Below, in pieces: positions 1 to 10,700 of a stretch of DNA of 64,000 bases (position 1 is the stretch's first letter; each line of letters starts with the position of its first letter). The DNA is from Cepaea nemoralis (taxonomy: Eukaryota; Mollusca; Gastropoda; Stylommatophora; Helicidae), in the NCBI GenBank assembly GCA_014155875.1, contig JACEFZ010018186.1:434001-498000 (forward strand). Reading direction: 5' to 3'. A model generated the notes under the pieces. The model saw nothing but the letters and a program-made list of their open reading frames with translations, made no database searches and was not told where the DNA came from. A program made the translations under genes and the position numbers.

Positions 1-179
1 CTCTGGGTAGTGAGATCAGACACCCGTGTGTATTTTTGTGCACGTAAAAAACCCTTGCAGTTGAAATCGAAACAGAGTAGCCTAACGAGCGACTGCCCAG
101 GCAAAATTTTTGAGTTAAAATCTACCCAAAGTATTTCAGGATCCTTGCGAGTGCTCAGTAGTTCGTGCACTGAGCTGAG

Positions 180-470
180 ATTCTCTGGACTCAGGCTTGA
201 GTTAGGAAGTAGAACAGAGCACTTAAGGGGTTACACTCCTCCACTGTTCCTCCATGCCATGGTGTCACACTATCCAGCATCTTCTCTCTTGGTCTCCCCC
301 TGTCTAGGTTCCCCTCCAGTCTTCCTGTTGTGATGACATACATAAGTTTTCCCTCTTCTCATGACATGCCTAAAAAATGTGGACTGTCTTCTTCTGATGC
401 GAGTAACAAATTCTCTTAGTGAGTTAACTTCTTTCAAGATGTCTTCAGTGGTCTTTCTATCCATCCAGTG
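180..470 (-). pseudogene. LINE-A-like fragment, RT C-terminal region
   Basis: Minus-strand translation gives RKTTEDILKEVNSLREFV and RIRRRQSTFFRHVMRRGK, the same module as RKTNEQVLQETNEDRK and RRRQSKFFGHVMRRNG in the better LINE-A copy at 5480-6912. It is only the end of the element, and the sequence before it (1-180) shows nothing further. Confidence 0.7.
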
Positions 471-589
471 TCCTCATCATTCTTCTATAAAACCACATCT
501 TCACAGCTTCCACAAATTACTCCCTTTTCCGCTAATTGTACATGATTAACTTCTGTATATAAGGATTGGCTCAATATAGCTCTCAAGAA

Positions 590-780
590 TTCTTTACCTT
601 CCATAAATCAGCACCACTCATCTTAAAATTCTTATTTAATTTTCTCATTATAATTCTCATTAGAATTTTAGTTGCACTCATTAAATTAATTGTGTCATAT
701 TCTCCATAATCAATTGCACCAGATTTCTTTGGTAGAGCTATGACAAAAGATTTCAAGAGATTATCAGGTACATATATATA
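590..780 (-). pseudogene. LINE fragment, RT N-terminal region
   Basis: Minus-strand reading gives IALPKKSGAIDYGEYDTIN then LMSATKILMRIIMRKL, the classic block K..G......YRTI.LMS...KIL..I. at the start of an RT domain. It is truncated on both sides and probably belongs to the same family as LINE-A. Confidence 0.65.
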
Positions 781-839
781 CTGTTATAGATATAAATTAA
801 CAGTTTTGTTATCACTTCTATGTCAAATTCACCAACAGC

Positions 840-1198
<359 letters not shown>

Positions 1199-1254
1199 AT
1201 CATGTAGTATTACAAAATTTAGACTAAAACCATATTCAGAAGACGTATTAGGTG

Positions 1255-2468
1255 ACTACCAGGGGGGGTTTTAGACAAAACATATCAACAATAGATCAGA
1301 TCTTTACCTTACGACAAATAGCCGAGAAAAAAATGGGAATATAAAAGAGATCTCCATAACATTTTTGTGGATTTTAAAAGGCTTATGATAATGTCCATAG
1401 GAATAGTCTATGGAATGCTATGCGGGAATTTGGAATACTAAGGAAGTTAATCAACATGACCAGACTATGCATGGAAGATACTTATAATATAGTAACATAT
1501 AAAGGCAGGAAATCAGACCCTTTCCAAATAACATCTGGCTTGAAACAGGGTGATGCACTATCGCCGCTACTCTTCAATCTGGCTCTAGAGAAAGTTGAAA
1601 GGTAAAGGAGGAATGTGGTATTGGAGGAACATCCAAGCTGCCTGGTTATGCAGATGATATAGATATTATGGGGGAAAATGAACAAAAGACATTGGAAATA
1701 CTGACTCACTTAAAGGGAAAAGCCCAACAGATGGGGCTGCTTATCAACCAAGATAAGACAGAATATATGGTAATTTCAAGAGAAGGAATGGCTAAAAACT
1801 CTGGCCACATACAAATAGATAATATGCCCATTAAAAGAACGGAAACATACGAATACCTGGGTACAATCTCAACTGCCCCAACATCAAAAGGGGAAGAAAT
1901 ACAAAACTAGAATCAATTCTGGAAATAAGATATACTATGCACTACAACATCTACTTAAAATCAAATGCGCTATCTCGTAACACCAAAATCACATAAACAA
2001 AACACTGATCAGACCAGTTGTGCTGTATGGCTCTGAAAACCTGAGTACAACGAAAGGAGACAGAAGCCGTGTTACAACCGTTGAGAACAAAATTTTAAGA
2101 CGCATCTTTGGACCCATTAGGGATACACAAAGTGGAGAGTGGAAAAGAAGAAGTAACAAAGACATTTATGATCTGTTTAAGTCCCCGCTAATCACTGGTA
2201 TCATGAAGGCTAATAGACTACAATGGCTGGGGCATATAGAAAGAATGGAAGATAATAGGGAAAACAAAACTCGCTTACACTCAGGAAATAAATGACCGTA
2301 GACCCCGAGGTAGACCAAGAAGACGGTGGAGAGATAATATATATACAGACCTACAAGCACTTGGAATCAACGACCTGGCAAGAGAAGGTCAACCAGAGAG
2401 ACGAATGGAGACGGATTGTATCTGCAGCAAAGAACCTCAATGGCTCTGGACGCTGAAGAAGAAGAAGA

Positions 2469-2470
<2 letters not shown>
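1255..2470 (+). pseudogene. LINE-B (RTE-like) reverse transcriptase, decayed
   Basis: Plus-strand fragments in several frames give, in order, GFRQNISTIDQIFTLRQIAE (RT entry), DFKRAYDNVHRNSLW-like sequence (block with the first catalytic Asp), QGDALSPLLFNLALE, GYADDIDIMGENEQKT (catalytic YADD), TYEYLGTI, and a C-terminal part ending SNKDIYDLF and LQWLGHIERMEDN. Frame changes occur around 1380, 1600, 1660 and 1910. It lacks the endonuclease, so it is 5'-truncated. The 3' end is CTGAAGAAGAAGAAG followed by (TA)n, an RTE-style simple-repeat tail. Confidence 0.85.
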
Positions 2471-2512
<42 letters not shown>

Positions 2513-2516
2513 TATA

Positions 2517-2552
<36 letters not shown>
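2471..2552. repeat. (TA)n microsatellite after LINE-B tail
   Basis: TA tract directly following the (GAA)n tail of LINE-B. It may have grown from the tail of the element. Confidence 0.9.
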
Positions 2553-2555
<3 letters not shown>

Positions 2556-2559
2556 CACT

Positions 2560-3030
2560 GACATTCTACAAGATCTGAACCTCGAAGAAACATGGCACAT
2601 AAACTGCTTCATGTTTTGGAAAGTGAAATATTTTGGCTACATCAAACATTACAGTGGTTTGGAAAGAATATAGATGGAAAGCATGGTTCTTATATGAAAA
2701 GGCAGTGACTGACAAGCTTGAAGGTGGACACAGGGCATTGGAGACACCTTTGACCTGAAAATATCTGAGACAGGAGAAATGACATAGGATCCAGAAACTT
2801 TTTGGTGAGCCATGATGAGGTGGATGTCCTGTAAAGGATCTGCTACATGAAGAGGATGAAAGCTATACACTTGTTAGTTTATTATTGTCATGTTCCCTGT
2901 TTTAGCAGCTAGGACTGAATGAGTTAATGAAAAGAAATTGTAAATCTTCATCATATGTTTTTGTCTTCAAATTCAAAGTGTACTAGTAGACAGTTTATAA
3001 ACCTGTTCATTATATTGTAACTACATGTGC
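2560..3030. other. Intronic sequence without a recognised gene
   Basis: No exon-like segment seen. Bases 2680-2860 have a pattern reminiscent of the S1 SINE 3' part (GTCCTGTAAAGGAT), too decayed to assign. Confidence 0.4.
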
Positions 3031-3035
3031 AATGC

Positions 3036-3230
3036 AGGAGCGGCTGACCGAGTGGCTAGAATGCTGGATTCTTCTTCAGGAGACCCGGTTCGAATCCTCG
3101 GTAAGATGTGGGTTTTTTTCTGTCTGGGGCAAAAATTAAAAACTCTAACCTGCCCAGTTCGTGGCAACTGCACTAGCCAGGCAGCCATAATTTCTCAGGC
3201 TCAAAATCTCCCTGCCATACACAGCAAGGT
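3036..3230 (+). mobile_element. tRNA-derived SINE (S7)
   Basis: The head GGCTGACCGAGTGGCTAGAA resembles an A box of Ser/Leu tRNA, and GGTTCGAATCC is a perfect B box 30 bases later. The body after the tRNA part is unrelated to tRNA. It is therefore a pol III-type SINE rather than a working tRNA gene; only this copy is clear in the window. Confidence 0.7.
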
Positions 3231-3345
3231 ACTATACTGGCAGTATATGACTGGTGACAGTTTTTACATGTGCAATAAGTACAACAAAGCTTCTAGTTAA
3301 CACATTTTTAAATTTCATAGGAGTTAACAAATCTGATATTCTCAC

Positions 3346-3650
3346 ATTTGGAATGTAGTAGCACAGATCTTCAAGAGTTGGTTCTAGTTGACCTTCTGAG
3401 CAAAGTGTTCCTGAGGACACAGCCTCAACAGCATCAAATAACTGAGCAGGTCCAAACGGATGCCAGTGTATTAATCCCACACTGCCATACAGCTGGCGTG
3501 ATAAAAAGATGGCTGTATCACTACCACAGCAAAGACCAGTCGTCTGATGAGGTAGGACTCTTCATTCAGCTTCTGTAGCATGGACTTGGGTATGACATGC
3601 AAAGCAGAGATGATTGCTGTGGATATATTTCCAGTTGAGATCTTGCATTG
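3346..3650 (-). CDS. Probable dynein exon: C-terminal domain, one frameshift
   Basis: The segment reads YLIRRLVFAVVVIQP, then after a one-base frame change near 3501-3512 continues LSRQLYGSVGLIHWHPFGP and later LEPTLEDLCYYIPN, ending at donor GTGAGAA. This follows the dynein pattern LLF.LCFFH....R..FG..GWN..Y.F...DL...........LP...L.YL. The lost base falls in a GG (minus CC) beside a run of five A. The 5' boundary is not fixed; the preceding phase does not match, so a small exon is probably missing between 7.9 and 3.7 kb. Confidence 0.65.
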
Positions 3651-3689
3651 ACAGTTTTCAAAGAAATATATTTCCTTTTTCAGCAAAGA

Positions 3690-3768
3690 AAAACATAGAC
3701 AATAGGTTATACAATGTGTATTCTGGCATATTTTGATGCATCTCATCAGGTGCATACTGCAGAGATAG
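3690..3768 (-). mobile_element. Penelope-like element 3' UTR, part 1 (split)
   Basis: Contains the block that recurs at 22.9, 32.7, 36.7 and 41.1 kb (minus strand GCAGTATGCACCTGATGAGA, then a run related to TATGCCAGGCAATAAATCG). It is interrupted at 3769 by a DNA transposon and resumes at about 4732. Confidence 0.65.
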
Positions 3769-3799
3769 TCCCCCCCCCCCCCCCCAAAAAAAAAAAAAC
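3769..3799 (+). repeat. Poly-C then poly-A run
   Basis: Seventeen or so C followed by about twelve A at the left end of the DNA transposon. The right end has a poly-T in the inverted position but no matching long G run, so the C run is probably a later expansion. Confidence 0.8.
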
Positions 3800-4731
3800 A
3801 ACAACACAGAACCCTTAAACATTTATTAAATCCTACAAAGGTCAAGCAAATTTCTTGAAATGTGGTGAATGTAAACTTCAGTCTGTGTATAATCATTTTC
3901 AAAAATTGCATTTACCTCGGTCGCTTTGCATACAAGTTATCTTCTTTCCAAAATATGCTCCAAATGGCCGCCGCAGCATTGGATGCACACTTGCATACTT
4001 TGCGCTAAGTTGTCAATTACTCGACCACATTCCTCTGTGAAAATGTCCTTGTGATTACTGTTCACCAATTTCACCAATTGTTGTAGGGTTGTTCTGGTAC
4101 ACATTATCCTTGAGATACCCCAAAGATAAAAATCTGGGGGGTTTTAAAGTCTGGTGAATGCAGTGCCCACTCCAAGTCACACTTCATGCTGATCAGTCTC
4201 CCCTGAAAAACGCTCTCTCAGCCAGGATAGAAGAGTCATATGATGTGTGTGGCGTGACCCCATCTTGCTGGAACCACTGTTGAGCTCGATCCAATCCTCT
4301 GCATTGTCCCAATGATGCCCAAAACTTTCTCAATACCGTCACATAGCGCTCTGTATTCACTGTTTGAGCTCTCTCATTTTCGTCTTCGAACCAATATGGA
4401 CTGATAATTCTGTGGTTAGAGAATACAACGCATGCTGTGCATTTTTTTCAGTGTTACGGCCTCTGTAACTCATCCTCCTCATACCCCAATAAAAATTATT
4501 TTTGCTGTTTACATATCCTGACAAGTGTGCATCCAACACTTTGGGGGCCATTTAGTGCATATTTTGGAAAAAAGATAACTTTTATGCAAAGCGACTGAGG
4601 TAACTGAAACTTTTGGAAATTATTGTACACAGACTGAAGTTTTAAGTTCACCACTTTTCAAGAAATTTGCTTGACCTTTGTTGGATGTAATAAACTTTTT
4701 AAGGGTTCTTTTTTTTTTGGATCACCCTGTA
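3769..4731 (-). mobile_element. Tc1/IS630-like DNA transposon with long terminal inverted repeats
   Basis: About 960 bp. The left arm 3800-3985 and the right arm 4540-4725 are inverted copies of about 185 bases; both contain AAGGTCAAGCAAATTTCTTG and TCGCTTTGCATA. The right terminus is GGATCACCCTG next to TA; the left terminus is replaced by a C run and an A run. The minus-strand interior keeps a decayed transposase: WLRERFSGETDQHEV, then PPDFYLWGISRIM, the C-terminal catalytic Asp region (PxDFxLWGxLK) of Tc1/mariner/IS630 enzymes, and a short open part at 4357-4551. It is split by stops and not functional. Confidence 0.75.
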
Positions 4732-5010
4732 TATCATACACAGTGAACTGATGAATTAATTTCACGCTAAAATACATAACACACATGGTCACTGATACTA
4801 TTTAATGTGGAGCATTTGTTACCCCGTGATGATGACAGATTCATTACAAAGTCTTTATGTCCGCACAACAGGTGTTTTTCACATAATTGTTAAAGTTCAT
4901 CTGTTATTATCTGAATACAATATACAAAATGCCCTTTCTTTAACTACCACATGGCTGCAATTTAACAGGCAATGCTGGTATTTAATGGCTTGTTCTTTGT
5001 TTCTGAGTTC
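4732..5010 (-). mobile_element. Penelope-like element 3' part, part 2 (split)
   Basis: Continues the PLE broken at 3768: it holds the block GGTCACTGATACTATTTAA also seen at 32.7 kb, and minus-strand coding traces such as ERAFCILYSDNN, comparable with KQNAFCILSTNNN in the PLE at 32.9 kb. Confidence 0.6.
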
Positions 5011-5149
5011 TTTGTTAAAATTTCTAGTTTTATAGCGATGAGGGCAGACTGCAAAATCATATTAATAATCTTTGAGTTCAGCATGCATCAAATACAATAT
5101 GAGTATAAATACAGCCAAAATCGAAGTAATGCAAGTTACCAGATTTCTA

Positions 5150-5392
5150 TGTTCACCAATTTTACAGATAAATAGCACATCTCTGAAACAAGTCAAAGAA
5201 TTCAAATATCATGGAGTATGATTACAGAAGATAGCATATTGGACAGAGAAATCAAAGTCCGGAGTCACAAAGCAAGTGCACTTACATATCTAAAGACACA
5301 ATATCACAGCTCTGCTGTAAACAGACACAACGCGATCACGTCTGAAAAAACTCTCTGGATGAACACAGCAGAAGAAGAAGAACTCAACCAAC
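5150..5392 (+). pseudogene. LINE-C fragment, RT C-terminal thumb and tail
   Basis: Reads SLKQVKEFKYHGVMITED then DREIKVRSHKASALTYL, the FKYLG.x.D thumb motif of LINE RTs. It is joined to the 3' end TGGATGAACACAGCAGAAGA shared with 38895-39032, where the tail is also (GAA)n. A deletion lies between thumb and tail. Confidence 0.7.
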
Positions 5393-5479
5393 CAAACAGT
5401 CACAAATATTATCCTCAGGATGTTCTTTAAGAGTTAAGGATTACTACTTTATAATTATTGTTTTAAAGTCCCATAGCAG

Positions 5480-6912
5480 GAAATTAATGCTTTAGAAGAA
5501 TATGGAATAGATAAAGTTACCAGTCTGCTTAATACAATATATGATACTGGAAATATACCTCAGGAGTTATGTAATTCTGTATTTATTGCAATCCCAAAGA
5601 AATCAGAAGCCTTGGAATGTGATCAACATCGAACAATTAGTATAATGAGTCACATCACGAAGATTTGCTAAGAATTATCATGCAAAGAGTTAGGAGGAAA
5701 ATACAACCTGAAATAGGAGAAGAACAATGTGGGTTTGTGGAAGGCAAGGGTACAGTAAATGCTGTGTATATACTGAGGAAACATAATCGAACGTTCTATA
5801 GAAGTAAACAAAGATCTACACCTTTGCTTTATTGACTACACAAAGGCTTTTGATAAAGTGAGACATGTCAACATGATAAGGATGCTTGAAGATCTACAAA
5901 TTGATGGAAAAGATCGTAGACTTGTAAAAAACATATATTGGAAGCAACAAGCTGCCATAAGAGTTGATAATGAAGTAAGCCAATATCAGCCTATTAAAAG
6001 GGGTGTGAGACAGGGATGTGTAATGTCTCCAGATCTGTTTTCCCTGTACAGTGAAAGTATTTTCAGAAATATTGAAGATATGGAAGGAATCAACATTGGG
6101 GGACGATGCATCAATAACATTAGATATGCAGATGATACAGTCTTGATTGCAGACAATGAACAGGACCTGCAAAATTTAGTAGATGCGATTGTTACACACA
6201 GTGAACAACTAGGGTTAGAATTAAATTGTAAAAAGACACAGATTATGGTCGTCACTAGGAAGGACGAAATACCACAATGTAATATACAAGTAAATGGGAA
6301 TATTCTTCAACAAGTGAGTAGGTACAATTATCTCGGAACAGTAATAACATCTGATGGGAGATGCCTTGAAGAGATTAGAACAAGAATCGCCATGGCAAAA
6401 GTAGCCTTTAGCAAGATGAAAAACATATTGACCAATAAAAAGATGTCAATTGAAACGAGAAAAAGAGTGTTGAGATGCTACATTGAACCTGTACTTTTAT
6501 ATGGATGTGAAGCGTGGACAATGAGCAGTCAGGCTGAAAAACATCTGATGGCTGTAGAGATGTGGTTTCTGAGGAAAATGCAAAGAATACCATGGACAGC
6601 CAGAAAGACCAATGAACAAGTCCTTCAAGAAACAAATGAAGATCGTAAATTGATTAGAGAAATTAGACGTAGACAGTCAAAATTTTTTGGGCATGTTATG
6701 AGAAGAAATGGATTGGAGAATTTGGTGACAACTGGTAAGATCGAGGGGAACAGACCAAGGGGAAGACCTAGAAGCAAGTACCTGGATGGCTTGGCCTTGT
6801 GGCATGGTCGAGACAGAAACACGGAGCTGATCCACGACTCTGGTGATCGAGTGAGATGGCAGAACATGACCGCCCACGCTTACCGGCATGGCACATGATG
6901 GATGGATAGCAG
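5480..6912 (+). mobile_element. LINE-A reverse transcriptase, best copy in the window
   Basis: Starts in the RT domain with VTSLLNTIYDTGNIPQEL and IAIPKKSEALECDQHRTIS, has frame changes near 5660 and 5790, and then an open frame of 346 codons at 5858-6898. Visible RT blocks: FIDYTKAFDKV (first catalytic Asp, just before the open frame), KRGVRQGCVMSPDLFSLY, NNIRYADDTVLIADNEQ (catalytic YADD), LELNCKKTQIMV, YNYLGTVITSDG, then VLLYGCEAWTMSSQAEKHL, RRRQSKFFGHVMRRNG and RPRGRPRSKYLDGLA at the C-terminus. There is no endonuclease or RNase H, so it is 5'-truncated. The 3' end is ATGATGGATGGATAG. It lies antisense to the host gene, in an intron. Of jockey/CR1 or RTE-like type; the clade is not decided. 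Confidence 0.92.
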
Positions 6913-7345
6913 GAAACTGTTGTAGCTATGTGATGTGTTAGAGCCTTCACATTTTTCAGGCCCGAGTGCACATAGGAACATGTGACCAGTCTTTCCCTCC
7001 CATAAGAATGGTGAGCCCAGGCATTAAACTCTCATCCGACCATGCTCATCCCACTGTTAGAAAACTTCCAAACCATTATACTGCCCATCCAGGTTCATGA
7101 TTTACACATAATGTAAATATTTTTCTTGGAAATCTGGCTAAAGTTATATAACAGTGTTAAATTAACTTAACAAGATAACATACAATAACATGGAAGATGT
7201 GCATTTATAAGAGCAACATATTATATACATCATGTCAGTTCTGTACAAACACAGATACAATGAAGTCAAACTCTTTGCAGCAAATTGAAATGGAAAGAAA
7301 AGCCCAGGAATTGTTATTTACAGCATAAATCAATAACCTCTTCTG
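6913..7345. other. Intronic sequence, nothing recognised
   Basis: No open segment with splice sites and no repeat shared with other parts of the window was seen. Confidence 0.4.
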
Positions 7346-7347
7346 GA

Positions 7348-7620
7348 GGTCAACAAGATCGAATGGTTAAGAGGGCTTGTTCTTAAACATCCAGTGTGCT
7401 GATGCCGAAGTAGCAGGTTCAGTTGCTACACCGGTCATTTAGACTAAAATGTTGACTTCTCGTCTTGATTTGGGGACGTCAATGACAAGTACTCTGAAGT
7501 CAGAGTGCATTCCCCTGATGGTCAGGGGTACTGGTAACAGGGAAAGCTAATCCACAAGCAAAAATTTAGTGCAGTGCACTAGTAGTAGTAGCAGTGTATG
7601 GACTACTCTTGAGTTCAAAG
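7348..7620 (+). mobile_element. tRNA-headed SINE (S5)
   Basis: Shares about 270 bases with 13605-13890: both begin with GATCGAATGGTTAAGA or GGTCGAATGGATAAGA (A-box-like), have CAGGTTCAGTTGC or CAGGTTTAACCC (B-box-like), CTACACCGGTCA, ATGTTGACTTCTCG, and end near GGGAAAGCTAATCCAC. Confidence 0.8.
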
Positions 7621-7644
7621 TAAGTGAGCGTTAAAAAAAAAACT

Positions 7645-7830
7645 TCTTCTTCTTCTGCCTTTCTTCTCCTGATGGTGTAACAGGCCTGTAACCAACTCAT
7701 GCCAAGTCACTTATAGACTTGTTGGATTTTGCAGCTAAAGTTCTCTACAGAATGAGGAAGCCCAATCTGCCCAACTTTCTTTGCCACCTCTTATGACAGG
7801 CCTTGGTAACATTCTGGCAAGACTAAAATT
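7645..7830 (-). repeat. Dispersed repeat, LINE 3' end (family L)
   Basis: Begins CTTCTTCTTCTTCTGCC and contains ACCAACTCATGCCAAGTCA, similar to 59395-59460 (CAACCAACTCATCCCAAGTC) and to 39400-39440. The (TTC)n start fits the reversed (GAA)n tail of a LINE on the minus strand. Confidence 0.5.
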
Positions 7831-7882
7831 ATACAGATAAAATAACATGCCTTTTTGTATCTCTCCTGTCAGTTTTACTTAC

Positions 7883-8013
7883 CTGACTTCAAGTATGAAT
7901 CCTGTGACACATGCTAAATGTGTCCACTCTTTTGCTGTCTTTCCATCATGATCTCCTTTTGCATTTTGATCAGAGTATGCCAGTACAGAGTTCCATGCAA
8001 TCTTCAAAAGATT
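7883..8013 (-). CDS. Probable dynein exon: C-terminal domain
   Basis: An open segment with acceptor TTTAAACTTCAG and strong donor GTAAGTAA, reading NLLKIAWNSVLAYSDQN then KEWTHLACVTGFILEVR. The NLL....S start fits the family's (G)L.ANL..SY, and the rest could be an insert or divergent helix. Phase 0 in is assumed and phase 2 out is seen. The frame also stays open upstream of the acceptor, so the start is uncertain. Confidence 0.5.
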
Positions 8014-8269
8014 CTGAAGTTTAAACCCAAAAAATATGTTGCATAAAATACTAAACTCTTGCAGCAAGAAATAATACTTGACTGGTGTCTTCATGGTTAC
8101 TTGTGCATATTAATTTTCTTGTAAAAATCCTACTTCATGGACCAGAAATACAAGTTAGAGGTTATAATATTAACAATCTACATAGTGCTAATGACACAGT
8201 ATACTGAGTGTTAAAAATGCAAAAGATCTGCAACATCTGTTGGTCATGGTAATAATAACAAATGCAGGA

Positions 8270-8470
8270 CTTTGTGATCAATCCTAGGGGGATTTTCCAG
8301 GAATTGGAAGTTCAGTAATTTGCCATTGCTTTCTGAAGCTTTCTTAAATCAACATTTAAGTCCAAATTAATGCCAGTGTAGGGGTTGACCCACCTACCTC
8401 GCCATCAGCGAATTGGAAGTTTAGGAGAGAGTGCTCTAACTCTTTCGATCACATTGACATCTCTTGGTAG
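8270..8470 (-). mobile_element. SINE S5 head joined to the S1 core
   Basis: On the minus strand it reads a decayed S5 head (GTGATCGAAAGAGTTAGAGC, then GGTGGGTCAACCCCTACACT) and then the S1 core CAGAAAGCAATGGCAAATTA. It shows two SINE modules fused in one copy. Confidence 0.55.
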
Positions 8471-8579
8471 TAATAAAGAGTCAAAAAAGGTCTTGCCTTG
8501 AAAATCAAGAAAATAGAAACAATGGTGAGATCAAAGAAAAAGAAAACATGAAAATGTGATATTAAAATAGTGGGAAAAT

Positions 8580-8786
8580 GCTTAATCAAGTCAATAAATT
8601 CAAATATCTAGGGGCAGTCACAACATCAGATGGAAGATGCATAACAGAGCAACCTAGCAGAAACTGTTTCAGAAGATGAAAAATATCTTATGTAATAGGT
8701 AACTCTCATTAAATGTGAGAAGAAGAATACAGAAATGTTATATAGAACCTGTTCTGCATTATATGGTAGTGAGTCTTTGAATGTTA
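8580..8786 (+). pseudogene. LINE-A2 fragment upstream of the 142-bp array
   Basis: Reads in pieces FKYLGAVTTSDGRCI, FQKMKNILC and CYIEPVLHYGSES, matching the YLGTVITSDGRC, FSKMKNILTNK and CYIEPVLLYGCEA parts of LINE-A. It is cut by an S1 SINE at 8787 and resumes at about 9026. Confidence 0.8.
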
Positions 8787-9025
8787 AAAAGTTAGTTGCA
8801 TATCCTTACAGGATGTAGCAGTCAATCCCAGCCTTTTTTTGCTGTTTGTGATCTTTTAGAAAGTTTATGTTCAGTAGTTTGCCATTGCTTTCTGAACGAC
8901 CAGCACCATAACATTTTATAAAAAAAAACCAATGCAAGGTTGGCTGCTGCCGAATCGCCCGCAGCTTGTTTCGAATGTGGTATGCAGATTATGAACTGCG
9001 GCTGTAACCCTTTCACCACAGAGCC
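8787..9025 (-). mobile_element. SINE S1 copy
   Basis: On the minus strand: head GGCTCTGTGGTGAAAGGGTT with B-box-like ATTCGAAAC, core CAGAAAGCAATGGCAAACTA, and 3' end GGATATGCAACTAAC. It is inserted within a LINE-A2 copy. Confidence 0.85.
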
Positions 9026-10310
9026 GACTCTTTTAATGCGAGAGAACAAATTTGAAATAAGAAACAGAGACGATTGTTGCCAAAAACCTTGGACTGCCAG
9101 AGTAACTAATAATGAGTACATTGAAGAGGCTAATGAAGGTAGAACATTAAGTACAACTATTACAAAAATGTGAGAGAACAAATTAGAAATAAGAAACAGA
9201 GATGTTTCTGAGACGATTGTTGCCAACACCTTGGACTGCCAGAGTAACTAATAATGAGTACATTGAAGAGGCTAATGAAGGTAGAACATTAAGTACAACT
9301 ATTACAAAAATGTGAGAGAACAAATTAGAAATAAGAAACAGAGATGTTCTGAGACGATTGTTGCCAACACCTTGGACTGCCAGAGTAACTAATAATGAGT
9401 ACATTGGAGAGGCTAATGAAGGTAGAACATTAAGTACAACTATTACAAAAATGTGAGAGAACAAATTAGAAATAAGAAACAGAGATGTTTCTGAGACGAT
9501 TGTTGCCAACACCTTGGACTGCCAGAGTAACTAATAATGAGTTAATTGAAGAGGCTAATGAAGGTAGAACATTAAGTACAACTATTACAAAAATGTGAGA
9601 GAACAAATTAGAAATAAGAAACAGAGATGTTTCTGAGACGATTGTTGCCAACACCTTGGACTGCCAGAGTAACTAATAATGAGTTAATTGAAGAGGCTAA
9701 TGAAGGTAGAACATTAAGTACAACTATTACAAAAATGTGAGAGAACAAATTAGAAATAAGAAACAGAGATGTTTCTGAGACGATTGTTGCCAACACCTTG
9801 GACTGCCAGAGTAACTAATAATGAGTACATTGAAGAGGCTAATGAAGGTAGAACATTATGTACAACTATTACAAAAAAGTGAGAGAACAAATTAGAAATA
9901 AGAAACAGAGATGTTTCTGAGACGATTGTGGCCAACACCTTGGACTGCCAAAGTAACTAATAATGAGTACATTGAAGAGGCTAATGAAGGTAGAACATTA
10001 TGTACAACTATTACAAAAATGTGAGAGAACAAATTAGAAATAAGAAACAGAGATGTTTCTGAGACGATTGTTGCCAGCACCTTGGACTGCCAGAGTAACT
10101 AATAATGAGTACATTGAAGAGGCTAATGAAGGTAGAACATTATGTACAACTATTACAAAAAAGTGAGAGAACAAATTAGAAATAAGAAACAGAGATGTTT
10201 CTGAGACGATTGTGGCCAACACCTTGGACTGCCAGAGTAACTAATAATGAGTACATTGAAGAGGCTAATGAAGGTAGAACATTATGTACAACTATTAAAA
10301 AACAAAAAAA
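9026..10310 (+). repeat. 142-bp tandem array made from LINE RT coding sequence
   Basis: Nine units begin at about 9040, 9171, 9313, 9454, 9596, 9738, 9880, 10022 and 10164; spacing is 142 (once 141, first unit shorter). Each unit starts GTGAGAGAACAAATTAGAAA and encodes MFLRRLLPTPWTARVTNNEY then IEEANEGRTL, the homologue of WFLRKMQRIPWTARKTNEQV in LINE-A. Adjacent units differ at only a few sites, so expansion is recent. The antisense open frames here come from the repeat and are not genes. Confidence 0.95.
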
Positions 10311-10515
10311 AACAATGTTCTTTGATCATGTAATGACAAAGATGGTGTTGGAGTCCAATGATCAGTGGGGAGAAGAGGCAGGGACAGATGGAAAGAAATG
10401 GTGCTGAGTGGCCTAAGATGGTGGCATGGAGGAATATGATGAATAGAATTGATCATGAACACCAAGGCCTGAGATCTGTGGAGAGACATTATGGCATTTG
10501 GCAGGGGTTATGATC
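10311..10515 (+). pseudogene. LINE-A2 3' end after the array
   Basis: Continues the element: MFFDHVMTKMVLESN follows the FFGHVMRRNGLEN pattern, then a 3' region (GATGGTGGCATGGAGGAATA) shared with 16430-16450 and 26105-26130. Confidence 0.8.
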
Positions 10516-10529
10516 ATGCTCAAAATTGA

Positions 10530-10700
10530 TAATAGATTTATCATGTAGTAGTTTTTGCACAACATCGTTCTCATTATGGCTCACTCTTCTCCTTCATGCA
10601 CCATCATACCCAGCTGTCTGCCATGTCCTGCATCCATCTTTGTGCTCGTTGACACTTGCTTCTTCTTCCAGAAACCATGCCTTCCACCGTAGATAGCAGG
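10530..10700 (-). pseudogene. Short LINE C-terminal fragment
   Basis: Minus strand reads QRAQRWMQDMADSWVWC, comparable to KRRWVQDVADDLQMN at 38.3 kb. Too short for a family call. Confidence 0.4.

Noticed and set aside
3036..3110. Functional tRNA gene
   Set aside because: A and B boxes are present, but the cloverleaf stems do not close by eye and a SINE body follows directly.
9183..10222. Series of similar 62-109 codon minus frames (LFLISNLFSHIFVIVV)
   Set aside because: They look like tandem membrane peptides but are the antisense of a 142-bp LINE-derived array; the sense strand matches the RT C-terminus.
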